A stretch of DNA of 10,319 bases, taken from assembly GCA_035637115.1 (NCBI GenBank), contig DASPXV010000183.1:1-10319 (forward strand), read 5' to 3'. How positions within the stretch are numbered: the stretch's first letter is position 1; the number at the start of each line of letters is the position of its first letter. The position numbers were made by a program, and so were the translations under genes. Positions 1 through 5,822 of this stretch are shown piece by piece. The DNA comes from JAICSD01 sp035637115. Its GTDB lineage: Bacteria > Acidobacteriota > Vicinamibacteria > Vicinamibacterales > 2-12-FULL-66-21. The notes under the pieces were generated by a model that made no database searches, was not told where the DNA came from, and saw only the letters and a list, made by a program, of their open reading frames with translations.

Positions 1-1089
1 GCACGGCGGCGGTTTCGCGCGTGGATTTTCACGGCGGTGCGCTCGCGGCATCGCTTCGTCTATCCGACGTTTGAAGAAACGACCGCCCGCGCGATTGAGG
101 CGTGTGAAGCGGCGTGGGCCTTCTTCGGTGGCATCTTCACGGTCCTGATCCCCGATAACACCAAGGCGATCATCACCCAGGCCGACCCCCTGGCGCCCCG
201 CATCACGCCCGCGTTTCTCGAGTACGCGCAAGCGCGCCACTTTCACATCGACGCGGCGCGCGTCCGCCATGCGCGCGACAAAGGGCGGGTCGAACGGGCG
301 GTGCCGACCGTGCGCGATGATTGTTTTGCCGGTGAAATCCTCCTCACGCTCGACGACGCGCGCACGCACGCCGTGCACTGGTGTCTCGATGACTACGGCC
401 TGCGTCGCCACAGCCGCACCCAGCGCCGTCCGCTGGAGCAGTTTCGCACGGAGGAGCAGCCCGTCCTGCTCGCCGCGCCCGCGATGCCGTACGACATCCC
501 GCTGTGGAGCGAGCCCAAGGTCGCGCGCGACCAACTCGCCGCGATCGGCAAGGCCACCTATTCGATTCCGCACCCGTACGTCGGCCACGTCCTCACCGCC
601 CGCGCCGACGCGCAGCTGGTGCGCTTCTATGCCCGTGGGCTGCTGATCAAGACGCATCCGCGCAAACCGCCCGGCGGTCAATCGATCGACGCCGGCGATT
701 ATCCCGTCGAGCGCAGCATCTACGCCTTCCGTAACGTCGACGCCTTGCGTCGGCAGGCCGAGCAGGCCGGCGCCGTCATTGGCGGCTACGCGACGGCGCT
801 GCTCGACAGTCCCTTGCCGTGGACGCGCATGCGCCGCGTCTACGCGCTGCTCGGCCTCGTGCGCCGGTATGGCGCCCTGCGCGTTACCGACGCGTGCCGC
901 GTCGCGCTCGCCGCCGACATGCTCGATGTGCACCGCCTCCAACGCATGCTCGCGCAGGGCCTGGTCGCGCCCCCCGCGACGCCACCCGCCCGCGTCATCC
1001 CGCGCGGGCGCTATCTCCGCCCGGCCACCCAATATGCGCTCCCGCTCCGCGCGGCGAGCGCGTCACCCGAAGGAGAGGACCCGGAATGA
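1..1089 (+). CDS. istA: IS21-family transposase IstA, 5'-truncated by window edge
   Basis: This is the DDE-type transposase that cuts and joins the ends of an IS21-family element. The frame is open from base 1, so the N-terminal helix-turn-helix and the first catalytic Asp lie outside the window; the GTG at 37 is not the true start. What remains is the second half of the integrase core. The second catalytic Asp is in IPDNTKA (codon 154-156) and the catalytic Glu is in KGRVERAVP (codon 292-294). Family phrases such as PRITPAFLEYAQAR lie between them. The rest, about 200 residues, matches the C-terminal beta-barrel and tail of IstA in size and character. It overlaps istB by ATGA, the standard IS21 arrangement. 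No internal stop or frameshift is visible in the 362 codons present, so the copy may be intact and active. The family call is based on motifs and the IstB partner. Confidence 0.93.
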   Translation, partial: ARRRFRAWIFTAVRSRHRFVYPTFEETTARAIEACEAAWAFFGGIFTVLIPDNTKAIITQADPLAPRITPAFLEYAQARHFHIDAARVRHARDKGRVERAVPTVRDDCFAGEILLTLDDARTHAVHWCLDDYGLRRHSRTQRRPLEQFRTEEQPVLLAAPAMPYDIPLWSEPKVARDQLAAIGKATYSIPHPYVGHVLTARADAQLVRFYARGLLIKTHPRKPPGGQSIDAGDYPVERSIYAFRNVDALRRQAEQAGAVIGGYATALLDSPLPWTRMRRVYALLGLVRRYGALRVTDACRVALAADMLDVHRLQRMLAQGLVAPPATPPARVIPRGRYLRPATQYALPLRAASASPEGEDPE

Positions 1090-1862
1090 CCATTGACCTG
1101 ATCAGCCCCGATTTGAAAACTGTCCTGCGGCGGCTCAAGCTGTCGCGCATGCTCGACACGCTGCCTGAGCGCCTCACGCTCGCGCGCCAGCAGAAGATGC
1201 CGCACCAGGATCTCCTGCTGCTGGTCCTCAGCGACGAAGTCGCCCGGCGTGAGAGCCTCGGCGTCTCGCTGCGCGTGCAGAAAGCGCACTTGGACCCCAC
1301 GATGCACTTGGAGGCCTGGGATGCGACCGCGAAGGTCACCTTCGATCGCACGCTGCTCAATGAGCTCGCGTCTCTGCGCTTTCTCGATGGCCACGCGCAC
1401 GTCACCATCGTCGGCCCCGTCGGCGTCGGCAAGACCTTTCTCGCCCATGCCCTGGGCCACATCGCCTGTCGGCGCGGCGCCACCGTCGCTGCGGTCCGGA
1501 CCGATCAGATGCTGAAGACACTCAAGCACGCACGCCTGGACAACAGTTATGAGGCGCAACTGCGGACCTTCGTCGCCGTCGATCTCCTCATCCTCGACGA
1601 CTTTGCCATCGACATCCTCGATCCGACCGAGAGTCGAGACCTCTACGACCTGCTCCTGGAGCGCTATCGCACGGGGTCGATCATTGTGACGTCGAATCGC
1701 GGACCCGACGAGTGGCTCGCCACGTTTGCCGACCCGGTCCGCGCGCAGAGCGCCATCGATCGCTTCACCAGCAATGCCTACGATCTGATCATCGAGGGCG
1801 AATCGTATCGACCGCGGCTCAAACCGCGGCTGGCCACCGACCCCCAGGCTCGCACGCGATGA
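1086..1862 (+). CDS. istB: IS21-family helper ATPase IstB
   Basis: This 258-residue AAA+ ATPase (DnaC/IstB type) is the target-selection and assembly helper of the IstA transposase. Walker A is GPVGVGKT at residues 110-117, Walker B is LLILDD at 167-172, and a sensor-1-like IIVTSNR is at 199-205. The N-terminal ~90 residues are the usual IstB helical region that contacts IstA. Full family length is about 250 residues, so the gene looks complete. I chose the ATG at 1086 because AGGAGAGG (1071-1078) lies 7 nt upstream and the start overlaps the istA stop as ATGA, which implies translational coupling. The frame is open further upstream to 819, but that stretch lies inside istA and is not IstB-like. 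No key residue is missing. Confidence 0.95.
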   Translation: MTIDLISPDLKTVLRRLKLSRMLDTLPERLTLARQQKMPHQDLLLLVLSDEVARRESLGVSLRVQKAHLDPTMHLEAWDATAKVTFDRTLLNELASLRFLDGHAHVTIVGPVGVGKTFLAHALGHIACRRGATVAAVRTDQMLKTLKHARLDNSYEAQLRTFVAVDLLILDDFAIDILDPTESRDLYDLLLERYRTGSIIVTSNRGPDEWLATFADPVRAQSAIDRFTSNAYDLIIEGESYRPRLKPRLATDPQARTR

Positions 1863-1996
1863 CCCGCGATCCGCGGGACACGCCCACCGCTCGGCCCCGG
1901 CCACGACGGGGGCGCTCGGCGGCAGCCTCGGCCAGCACCGGATCTCCGTTGACGGCCGCCGAGCGCCTCCAGGCTCTGCTCGGACCACGACGATGA
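1859..1996 (+). CDS. small basic ORF downstream of istB, doubtful
   Basis: This 45-codon ORF begins with an ATG overlapping the istB stop (ATGA), the same coupling arrangement seen between istA and istB. The product is Arg/Ala/Pro-rich and ends in LTAAERLQALLGPRR. I do not recognise a family. IS21 elements normally encode only two proteins, so this could be a chance frame in the GC-rich 3' flank of the element. The overlap with the stop of istB is its only support, and no separate ribosome binding site is evident. Confidence 0.25.
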   Translation: MTRDPRDTPTARPRPRRGRSAAASASTGSPLTAAERLQALLGPRR

Positions 1997-2098
1997 CGAT
2001 GAGGACGCCGTCACGAGGAGGGATGTAGACAGCAACCGGGTCGTTAAGGCAGGCTACAGCGCGCGCAGGCGAGAGAACAACTCAGGGGGGAAAGGTTT

Positions 2099-2134
2099 TG
2101 AAAAGCCAGGGTCCCTTCCTGCTGAAAACCGACA
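2099..2134 (+). repeat. candidate right end of the IS21 element
   Basis: The stretch ends in CTGAAAACCGACA (2122-2134). Read from the other strand it starts TGTCGGTTTTCAG, which fits the TG...CA ends usual for IS21 elements. A similar direct subrepeat, TGAAAAGCCAGG, lies at 2099-2110. Multiple subterminal repeats are typical of IS21 ends. The left end is outside the window, so neither the inverted repeat nor a target duplication can be tested here. The exact boundary is an inference. Confidence 0.35.
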
Positions 2135-2302
2135 GGTTGCAATCCCAATCACCGCCAGAGGGTTTTGGAGCGCTGGCGCGTCCGGAGGAGCTTCAGCGCG
2201 AAACCGACGGCGTTGAGGCCCTCCAGAAGATGGCTCCCACTACACGAAGCGACTCTTTGAAGCGACCCTGCCCGCAGTCGATTCCGCCGAGAGACGTTAT
2301 CA

Positions 2303-2363
2303 GTGCCACGCGCGATGCCACGCGAATCGTTCACGGCGTGGGTGCCACGCGGTCTGCCACGCG
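2303..2363 (+). repeat. four copies of TGCCACGCG in two pairs
   Basis: The 9-mer TGCCACGCG occurs at 2304-2312, 2316-2324, 2343-2351 and 2355-2363. The copies form two pairs with identical 12-nt internal spacing, and the pairs start 39 nt apart. The repeats sit about 90-150 nt from the 3' end of the tRNA-Arg(CCG) gene. The surrounding stretch 2135-2454 holds no convincing gene: the longest frame through it runs antisense into the tRNA. Short repeated sites beside a tRNA 3' end can be arm-type binding sites of a tyrosine integrase, but no integrase gene is recognisable here. Confidence 0.6.
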
Positions 2364-2454
2364 CTTTGGGCTGGGTTCTGGCGGGCTGAGCGGGGGAGTG
2401 ACGGAGACGCGCCGTGCTGAAAACCTTGGGAATTTCGAAACTTCTTGCGGAGAT

Positions 2455-2531
<77 letters not shown>

Positions 2532-2540
2532 GTACCAAGA

Positions 2541-2652
2541 CGGAAGACGGAAAACGGAAGAAGGAAAACGGAAGAAGGAAAACGGAAGAAGGAAAACGGA
2601 AGACGGAACTTTCTTCCTTCTTCCTTCTTCCTTTTTCCTTCTTCCTTCTTCC
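2541..2652. repeat. 14-nt purine tandem repeat facing a 44-nt pyrimidine tract (long hairpin)
   Basis: Four 14-nt units of the form CGGAAGAAGGAAAA (the first has a C variant) occupy 2541-2596, with a partial fifth to 2609. They are followed at once by an uninterrupted 44-nt pyrimidine run (2609-2652) built of CTTCTTC blocks. The two halves are nearly complementary around a centre at GGAA-CTTTC-TTCC (2605-2617), so either strand can form a long, slightly mismatched hairpin. The repeat fills almost the entire spacer between the two tRNA-Arg genes. It could separate their transcripts or act as a processing site. It has no gene content. Confidence 0.9.
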
Positions 2653-2671
2653 GCCTTCTTTCTTGAATAAG

Positions 2672-2745
2672 TGCGCTCGGAGGGATTTGAACCCCCGACC
2701 TACGGGTTCGAAGCCCGGCGCTCTATCCAACTGAGCTACGAGCGC
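2672..2745 (-). tRNA. tRNA-Arg (anticodon TCG)
   Basis: The minus strand gives a cloverleaf. The acceptor GCGCTCG pairs with CGAGCGC, and the D arm is GCTC/GAGC. The anticodon loop is CTTCGAA with anticodon TCG, which reads CGA Arg codons. The T arm is GGGGG/CCCTC with loop TTCAAAT and contains one G-T pair. The outermost anticodon-stem pair (27-43) is a C-T mismatch. Unlike its neighbour, the gene does not encode CCA: the three bases after discriminator A are CTT on the gene strand, so CCA must be added after transcription. It starts 17 nt after the stop of the ferredoxin gene on the same strand. Confidence 0.94.
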
Positions 2746-2762
2746 GTGAGTTCGACAGTCTA

Positions 2763-3125
2763 TCACCCGATCGGATTCCTCGCGAAGCAGAGATCGTCGA
2801 CGATGCGGCCGCCGATGAGGTGTTCCTGGATAATGCGCTCGGCGTGCTCCGGCGTCACGGTTCGATACCACGCGCCTTCGGGATACACGACGCAGATCGG
2901 ACCGTCGGTGCAGATCCGCAGGCACTGGCACTTCGTGCGATAGAACGGGCCATCCGGGCCGGCGATATTCAATTCCTTCATCCGGCGCTTCAAATACTGC
3001 CACGTCGCATCGCCGGCCTCTGGATCTATACAATCAGGGCCGACGCAGACGAATAAATGCCGCTTCAGCTTGCCGATGCCGAACGCGGCGACGGGCTGGT
3101 CGGTCGATTCGTACTTCTTTCCCAT
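2763..3125 (-). CDS. thioredoxin-like [2Fe-2S] ferredoxin
   Basis: This 120-residue soluble protein resembles the (2Fe-2S) ferredoxins with a thioredoxin-like fold, small electron carriers related to the NuoE/HoxE iron-sulfur domain. The core starts at RHLFVCVGPDC (Cys27, Cys32). The second half has KCQCLRICTDGP (Cys66, Cys68, Cys72) followed by ICVVYPEGAWYRTVTPEHAE, the family's characteristic strand and helix. The likely cluster ligands are Cys27, Cys32, Cys68 and Cys72, by analogy with the family. Cys66, Cys78 and Cys113 are extra. I chose the ATG at 3125 because it gives the usual family length and GAGG lies a few bases upstream; the frame is open much further upstream, but that part runs through the divergent microprotein and LigD. 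The redox partner is unknown. The two tRNA-Arg genes follow immediately. Confidence 0.85.
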   Translation of the reverse strand: MGKKYESTDQPVAAFGIGKLKRHLFVCVGPDCIDPEAGDATWQYLKRRMKELNIAGPDGPFYRTKCQCLRICTDGPICVVYPEGAWYRTVTPEHAERIIQEHLIGGRIVDDLCFARNPIG

Positions 3126-3178
3126 CCAGCCTCGATCATACGGCACCGCGCTTGCTCCTCCCGCGCGAGGAGGCGTGC
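3126..3178. promoter_or_regulatory. 53-bp divergent intergenic region
   Basis: This gap separates the start codons of the ferredoxin (minus strand) and the acidic microprotein (plus strand), so it must hold their initiation signals unless transcription starts inside the genes. The clearest element is GAGGAGG at 3167-3173, the ribosome binding site of the plus-strand ORF, 5 nt before its ATG. No convincing pair of -35 and -10 boxes can be read for either direction. Confidence 0.5.
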
Positions 3179-3328
3179 ATGGCTGACAAGTGGAACCGCG
3201 AAGAGGACGACATGACCGGCGCGGGGGACGAGGAGATCCGCGGCGTCGCCAGCGACGAAGAAGAAGACGAGTTCGATGACACCGACGACCTCGACGAGGA
3301 AGAAGACGAGGAGAGCACCACCTTCTAG
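3179..3328 (+). CDS. 49-residue highly acidic microprotein
   Basis: This short ORF encodes 49 residues starting MADKWNREEDDMTGAGDEEI and ending EEDEESTTF. Twenty-five residues are Asp or Glu and only three are Lys or Arg, so the net charge is about -22. The N-terminal third has a non-repetitive, protein-like stretch (KWNREEDDMTGAGDEEIRG) and the rest is D/E-rich with one Phe and one Leu. A near-ideal ribosome binding site, GAGGAGG, lies 5 nt before the ATG, which strongly favours real translation. It is divergent from the ferredoxin and convergent with LigD, sharing CTAG with its stop codon. There is no transmembrane segment or Cys. I do not recognise a family. Its acidity suggests a disordered, cation-binding or nucleic-acid-mimic protein, but no function can be assigned. 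Confidence 0.72.
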   Translation: MADKWNREEDDMTGAGDEEIRGVASDEEEDEFDDTDDLDEEEDEESTTF

Positions 3329-5382
3329 GGCGAGCGTCGGGTGAACTTCTCGAGCACGGCCTTAAGGTCTGCGGGCGCCGACGTCCGCAGGCCTTCCCAC
3401 AAATCTCCAACCTTTCGGAACCGCGCAGGCGCCGTGCGAATCGTAAAGTCGCGCGGATCCAGCTTTCCATCCACCTCTTTCCACGCCAGCGGCGTCGAGA
3501 CGCCCGCGTAATCGCTCGCCCGCGCGCTGTACGCGGTCGCGAGCGTCTTGCCGAGGATGTTCTGCAGATAATCGACGTACACGGTCCCTCGCGGCCGCCG
3601 CGCGACCGTGCGTTCCACGGTCGCGACTCTCGGATGCTTCGTCGCCACGAGCGTCGCGACGATCTGGCAGAGGAGCTGGCCGGTTTCGTACGACGTGCCT
3701 GGCGGCAGCGGGATATAGATGTGCAGTCCGCTGGACCCTGACGTCTTCGGGAATCCGGGGATGCCCAGCGCCTTCAGCTCGTCGCGCACCCACCGCGCAA
3801 CGTCGACGACGTTCGCGAACGTCGCGCGATCGGTTGGATCGAGATCGAGCGCGACGTGATCCGCATCCAGCGGCGAGTGCACGCGGGAAAACCACGGGTC
3901 CTGCGAGATGGCCGCAATCTGCGTCATGTACAGCAGCGTCGTCAGCGATCCGCCGATGAGCCGTTTGGCATCCGGTTCGCTGATTGGATCCGTGTCGTCG
4001 GCCAGCATCTCGATCCGGACGCCCGCCGGCGGCCGTTCTTCGCGCGAGCGCTGCTGATAGAACGCCTTGCCGTCCACACCGTTGGGAAAGCGCTTCATGA
4101 CCAGCGGTCGATCGGCCACTGCCGGGAGCAGGTACGGCGATACTTCGACGTAGTAGCGAAGCAGCTCGCCTTTCGTGATCTTCAGCTTCGGCCAGAAGAC
4201 CTTCGAGACGTTCGTCACCTTGAGGCGATCGCCATTTGGAAGCGTCAGCACGCCATCTTTGCGCGCGTCCTCCAGTGCCCGGAGTTGTTCGATCACTGAA
4301 GATGGCGCAGCCGGATTCTCTCGCACGACTTCTCCCGCGCCCTTGTCGTCGCGCAGGCCCAGATACACGGGATGACGAAGCTTGTCGTCGGCCGTCCACT
4401 CGGTGAATCGGACTTGCGCGACGAGATCCGGACGCGCCCAATGCGCGGGTTCGTTGGTTTTGATGCGCTCCGAGAACGGTGATGAGGGAATTTCGCGCGC
4501 CTTGAGCAGCTTCCCCACGCGCGCGAGCTCCTTCTGATCGAAGCCGGTGCCGGTATGCCCGACGTATTTCAATCGTCCCGCTTCCTGCACGCCGAGCAGC
4601 AGCGCCCCGAAGTACTGCCGCGTCTGCCGCGGCTCGGTCCAGCCGCCGACGACGAACTCCTGCTCTTTGACCAACTTGATTTTCCGCCACGCCGGCGAGC
4701 GGCGCCCCGGCTCATAGGTGGATGCGGCGTCTTTCGCGATGAGCCCTTCCCATCCTTCTTTCGCCGCGCGGGCGTGGAGCGCCGTCGCGTCACCGGCGAC
4801 CTGCTCGCTGAGACGGATCACGTGTCCTTCCGCCTGAAGGCGGAAGCTGCGAGCTTCTGAGGGGCCGGCGTGACGTTCGCTGGTCGCGGCCTGACGTTTA
4901 CTCGTCGTCCCTGTAGTTTCCGCCTTCAGGCGGAAGTCTTCTTCGAAGATTTTCTCAAGTCGTTGCCGTCGTGCCGTCAACGGCAGCTTGCATAGGTCCT
5001 CGTTGCCATCGCGCAGCAGATCGAACGCGATGAACGCGACAGGCTGCGCCTGCTCGGCGCGCTCGATGTCGCGGGAACCGAGGAGGTGCATCCGTCCCTG
5101 GAGTCGTTGGAATCCCGCCGGACGGCCGGACTCGTCGAGGGCGACGACCTCGCCGTCGAGCACGATGGGTCTCTTCAGATTCGCCGAGAGCGCCTCGAGC
5201 GCCTTCACGACCGCGGGGAACTGGTTCGTCTTCTCGTTCCCGTTGCGGGACCACAGGCGCGTGCGGCCGCGCGGGAGGACCTCGACGAGCGCCCGGATGC
5301 CGTCGTACTTGGGCTCGTAGACGAGGCCTTTGTGCACCAGCGGCGCGTCGGCCAGCGTCGCCAGCATCGGGCTCAAATCCAT
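3325..5382 (-). CDS. ligD: ATP-dependent DNA ligase LigD (ligase plus polymerase domains)
   Basis: This 685-residue protein is a bacterial non-homologous end-joining ligase-polymerase. Residues ~1-250 form the adenylation domain: motif I EPKYDGIR with AMP-accepting Lys25, motif III FIAFDLL (117-123), motif IV EGLIAKD (212-218) and motif V WRKIKLVKEQEFVVGG (232-247). The OB-fold domain follows to ~345. Residues ~385-685 are the LigD polymerase (archaeo-eukaryotic primase type): DLDP with Asp513/Asp515, SGSSGLHIYIPL (548-559), and a likely third metal Asp604 in VDY. The 3'-phosphoesterase domain is absent, and the order is Lig-Pol. Residues ~150-186 are an insert between two palindromic repeats in the adenylation domain. 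The ATG at 5382 starts in the typical SPMLAT context; only weak GGGG precedes it. BlaI diverges 29 bp away. No Ku gene is in the window. Confidence 0.95.
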   Translation of the reverse strand: MDLSPMLATLADAPLVHKGLVYEPKYDGIRALVEVLPRGRTRLWSRNGNEKTNQFPAVVKALEALSANLKRPIVLDGEVVALDESGRPAGFQRLQGRMHLLGSRDIERAEQAQPVAFIAFDLLRDGNEDLCKLPLTARRQRLEKIFEEDFRLKAETTGTTSKRQAATSERHAGPSEARSFRLQAEGHVIRLSEQVAGDATALHARAAKEGWEGLIAKDAASTYEPGRRSPAWRKIKLVKEQEFVVGGWTEPRQTRQYFGALLLGVQEAGRLKYVGHTGTGFDQKELARVGKLLKAREIPSSPFSERIKTNEPAHWARPDLVAQVRFTEWTADDKLRHPVYLGLRDDKGAGEVVRENPAAPSSVIEQLRALEDARKDGVLTLPNGDRLKVTNVSKVFWPKLKITKGELLRYYVEVSPYLLPAVADRPLVMKRFPNGVDGKAFYQQRSREERPPAGVRIEMLADDTDPISEPDAKRLIGGSLTTLLYMTQIAAISQDPWFSRVHSPLDADHVALDLDPTDRATFANVVDVARWVRDELKALGIPGFPKTSGSSGLHIYIPLPPGTSYETGQLLCQIVATLVATKHPRVATVERTVARRPRGTVYVDYLQNILGKTLATAYSARASDYAGVSTPLAWKEVDGKLDPRDFTIRTAPARFRKVGDLWEGLRTSAPADLKAVLEKFTRRSP
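4827..4846. repeat. palindromic repeat, copy 1, inside ligD
   Basis: A perfect inverted repeat, CTTCCGCCT-ga-AGGCGGAAG, with 9-bp arms and a 2-nt spacer. In the ligD frame (minus strand) it encodes FRLQAE (residues 180-185). It pairs with the second copy at 4918-4935 in the opposite orientation. I recall FRLKAE/FRLQAE peptides from this repeat as frequent in proteins of Vicinamibacteria genomes; that recollection is untested here. Confidence 0.85.
4918..4935. repeat. palindromic repeat, copy 2, inside ligD
   Basis: An inverted repeat, TTCCGCCT-tc-AGGCGGAA, with 8-bp arms. It encodes FRLKAE (residues 150-155) in ligD. Its central TC is the reverse complement of the GA in copy 1, so the two copies face each other and enclose a 71-nt segment. 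The pair has the layout of a REP doublet or a small non-autonomous element. Confidence 0.85.
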
Positions 5383-5411
5383 CCCCGAATTCTGCGCTAT
5401 CCTTGACGCTC

Positions 5412-5822
5412 ATGCACCTTCGCCGGAAATCGCCCGGGCTCGCATCCATTTTCGGGGCGCTGGAGCTTCGCGTCCTCGAGGCGCTGTGGCGCCGCGGCGA
5501 CGCGACCGTGCGCGATCTGTGCGAGGACTTCCCGGCGGCCGCTTACACGACGTTGATGACGACGATGGAGCGGCTGCACAGGAAGGGAGTGCTGGAACGG
5601 CGCAAGAGCGGGCGCGCCTTCGTCTATCGCGCCACGAGCACGCGGTCCGAGCTCGAGTCCGGCCTGATCACCCGCGCGATCCAACCGCTGCTGTCGGGCG
5701 ACAGCGCGCATCCCGTCCTTTCCTGTTTCGTCGAAGAAGTCAGCCGCCAGGACGAGAAGCTGCTCGACGAGCTCGAACGGCTGGTCCGCGAAAAGCGCCG
5801 CCAGCAGGAGAGCGGGCGATGA
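5412..5822 (+). CDS. BlaI/MecI/CopY-family transcriptional repressor
   Basis: This 136-residue winged-helix repressor binds operator DNA as a dimer and is normally inactivated when a partner membrane protease is triggered. The N-terminal ~75 residues show the family winged helix: LELRVLEALWRRGDATVRDL, the recognition-helix region AAYTTLMTTMERLHRKGVL, and the wing RRKSGRAFVYRAT. The C-terminal half is the dimerisation region with the usual helices (ending DEKLLDELERLVREKRR). I chose the ATG at 5412; a TTG three codons earlier at 5403 is in frame. No good ribosome binding site precedes either. The stop overlaps the start of the M56 peptidase gene as ATGA, so the two are translationally coupled. 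This pairing is the classic BlaI-BlaR1 layout. The inducer is unknown, and nothing ties this pair to beta-lactams. Confidence 0.92.
   Translation: MHLRRKSPGLASIFGALELRVLEALWRRGDATVRDLCEDFPAAAYTTLMTTMERLHRKGVLERRKSGRAFVYRATSTRSELESGLITRAIQPLLSGDSAHPVLSCFVEEVSRQDEKLLDELERLVREKRRQQESGR

Noticed and set aside
819..1085. N-terminal extension of the IstB frame
   Set aside because: It lies within istA in another frame. The ATG at 1086 has a ribosome binding site and the normal ATGA coupling.
2541..2609. CRISPR array
   Set aside because: The 14-nt units are directly adjacent with no unique spacers, so this is a simple tandem repeat.
3126..3470. N-terminal extension of the ferredoxin frame
   Set aside because: It lies antisense to the acidic microprotein and over the end of ligD. 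The residues are Arg/Ser-rich nonsense, and the 120-residue form matches the family length.
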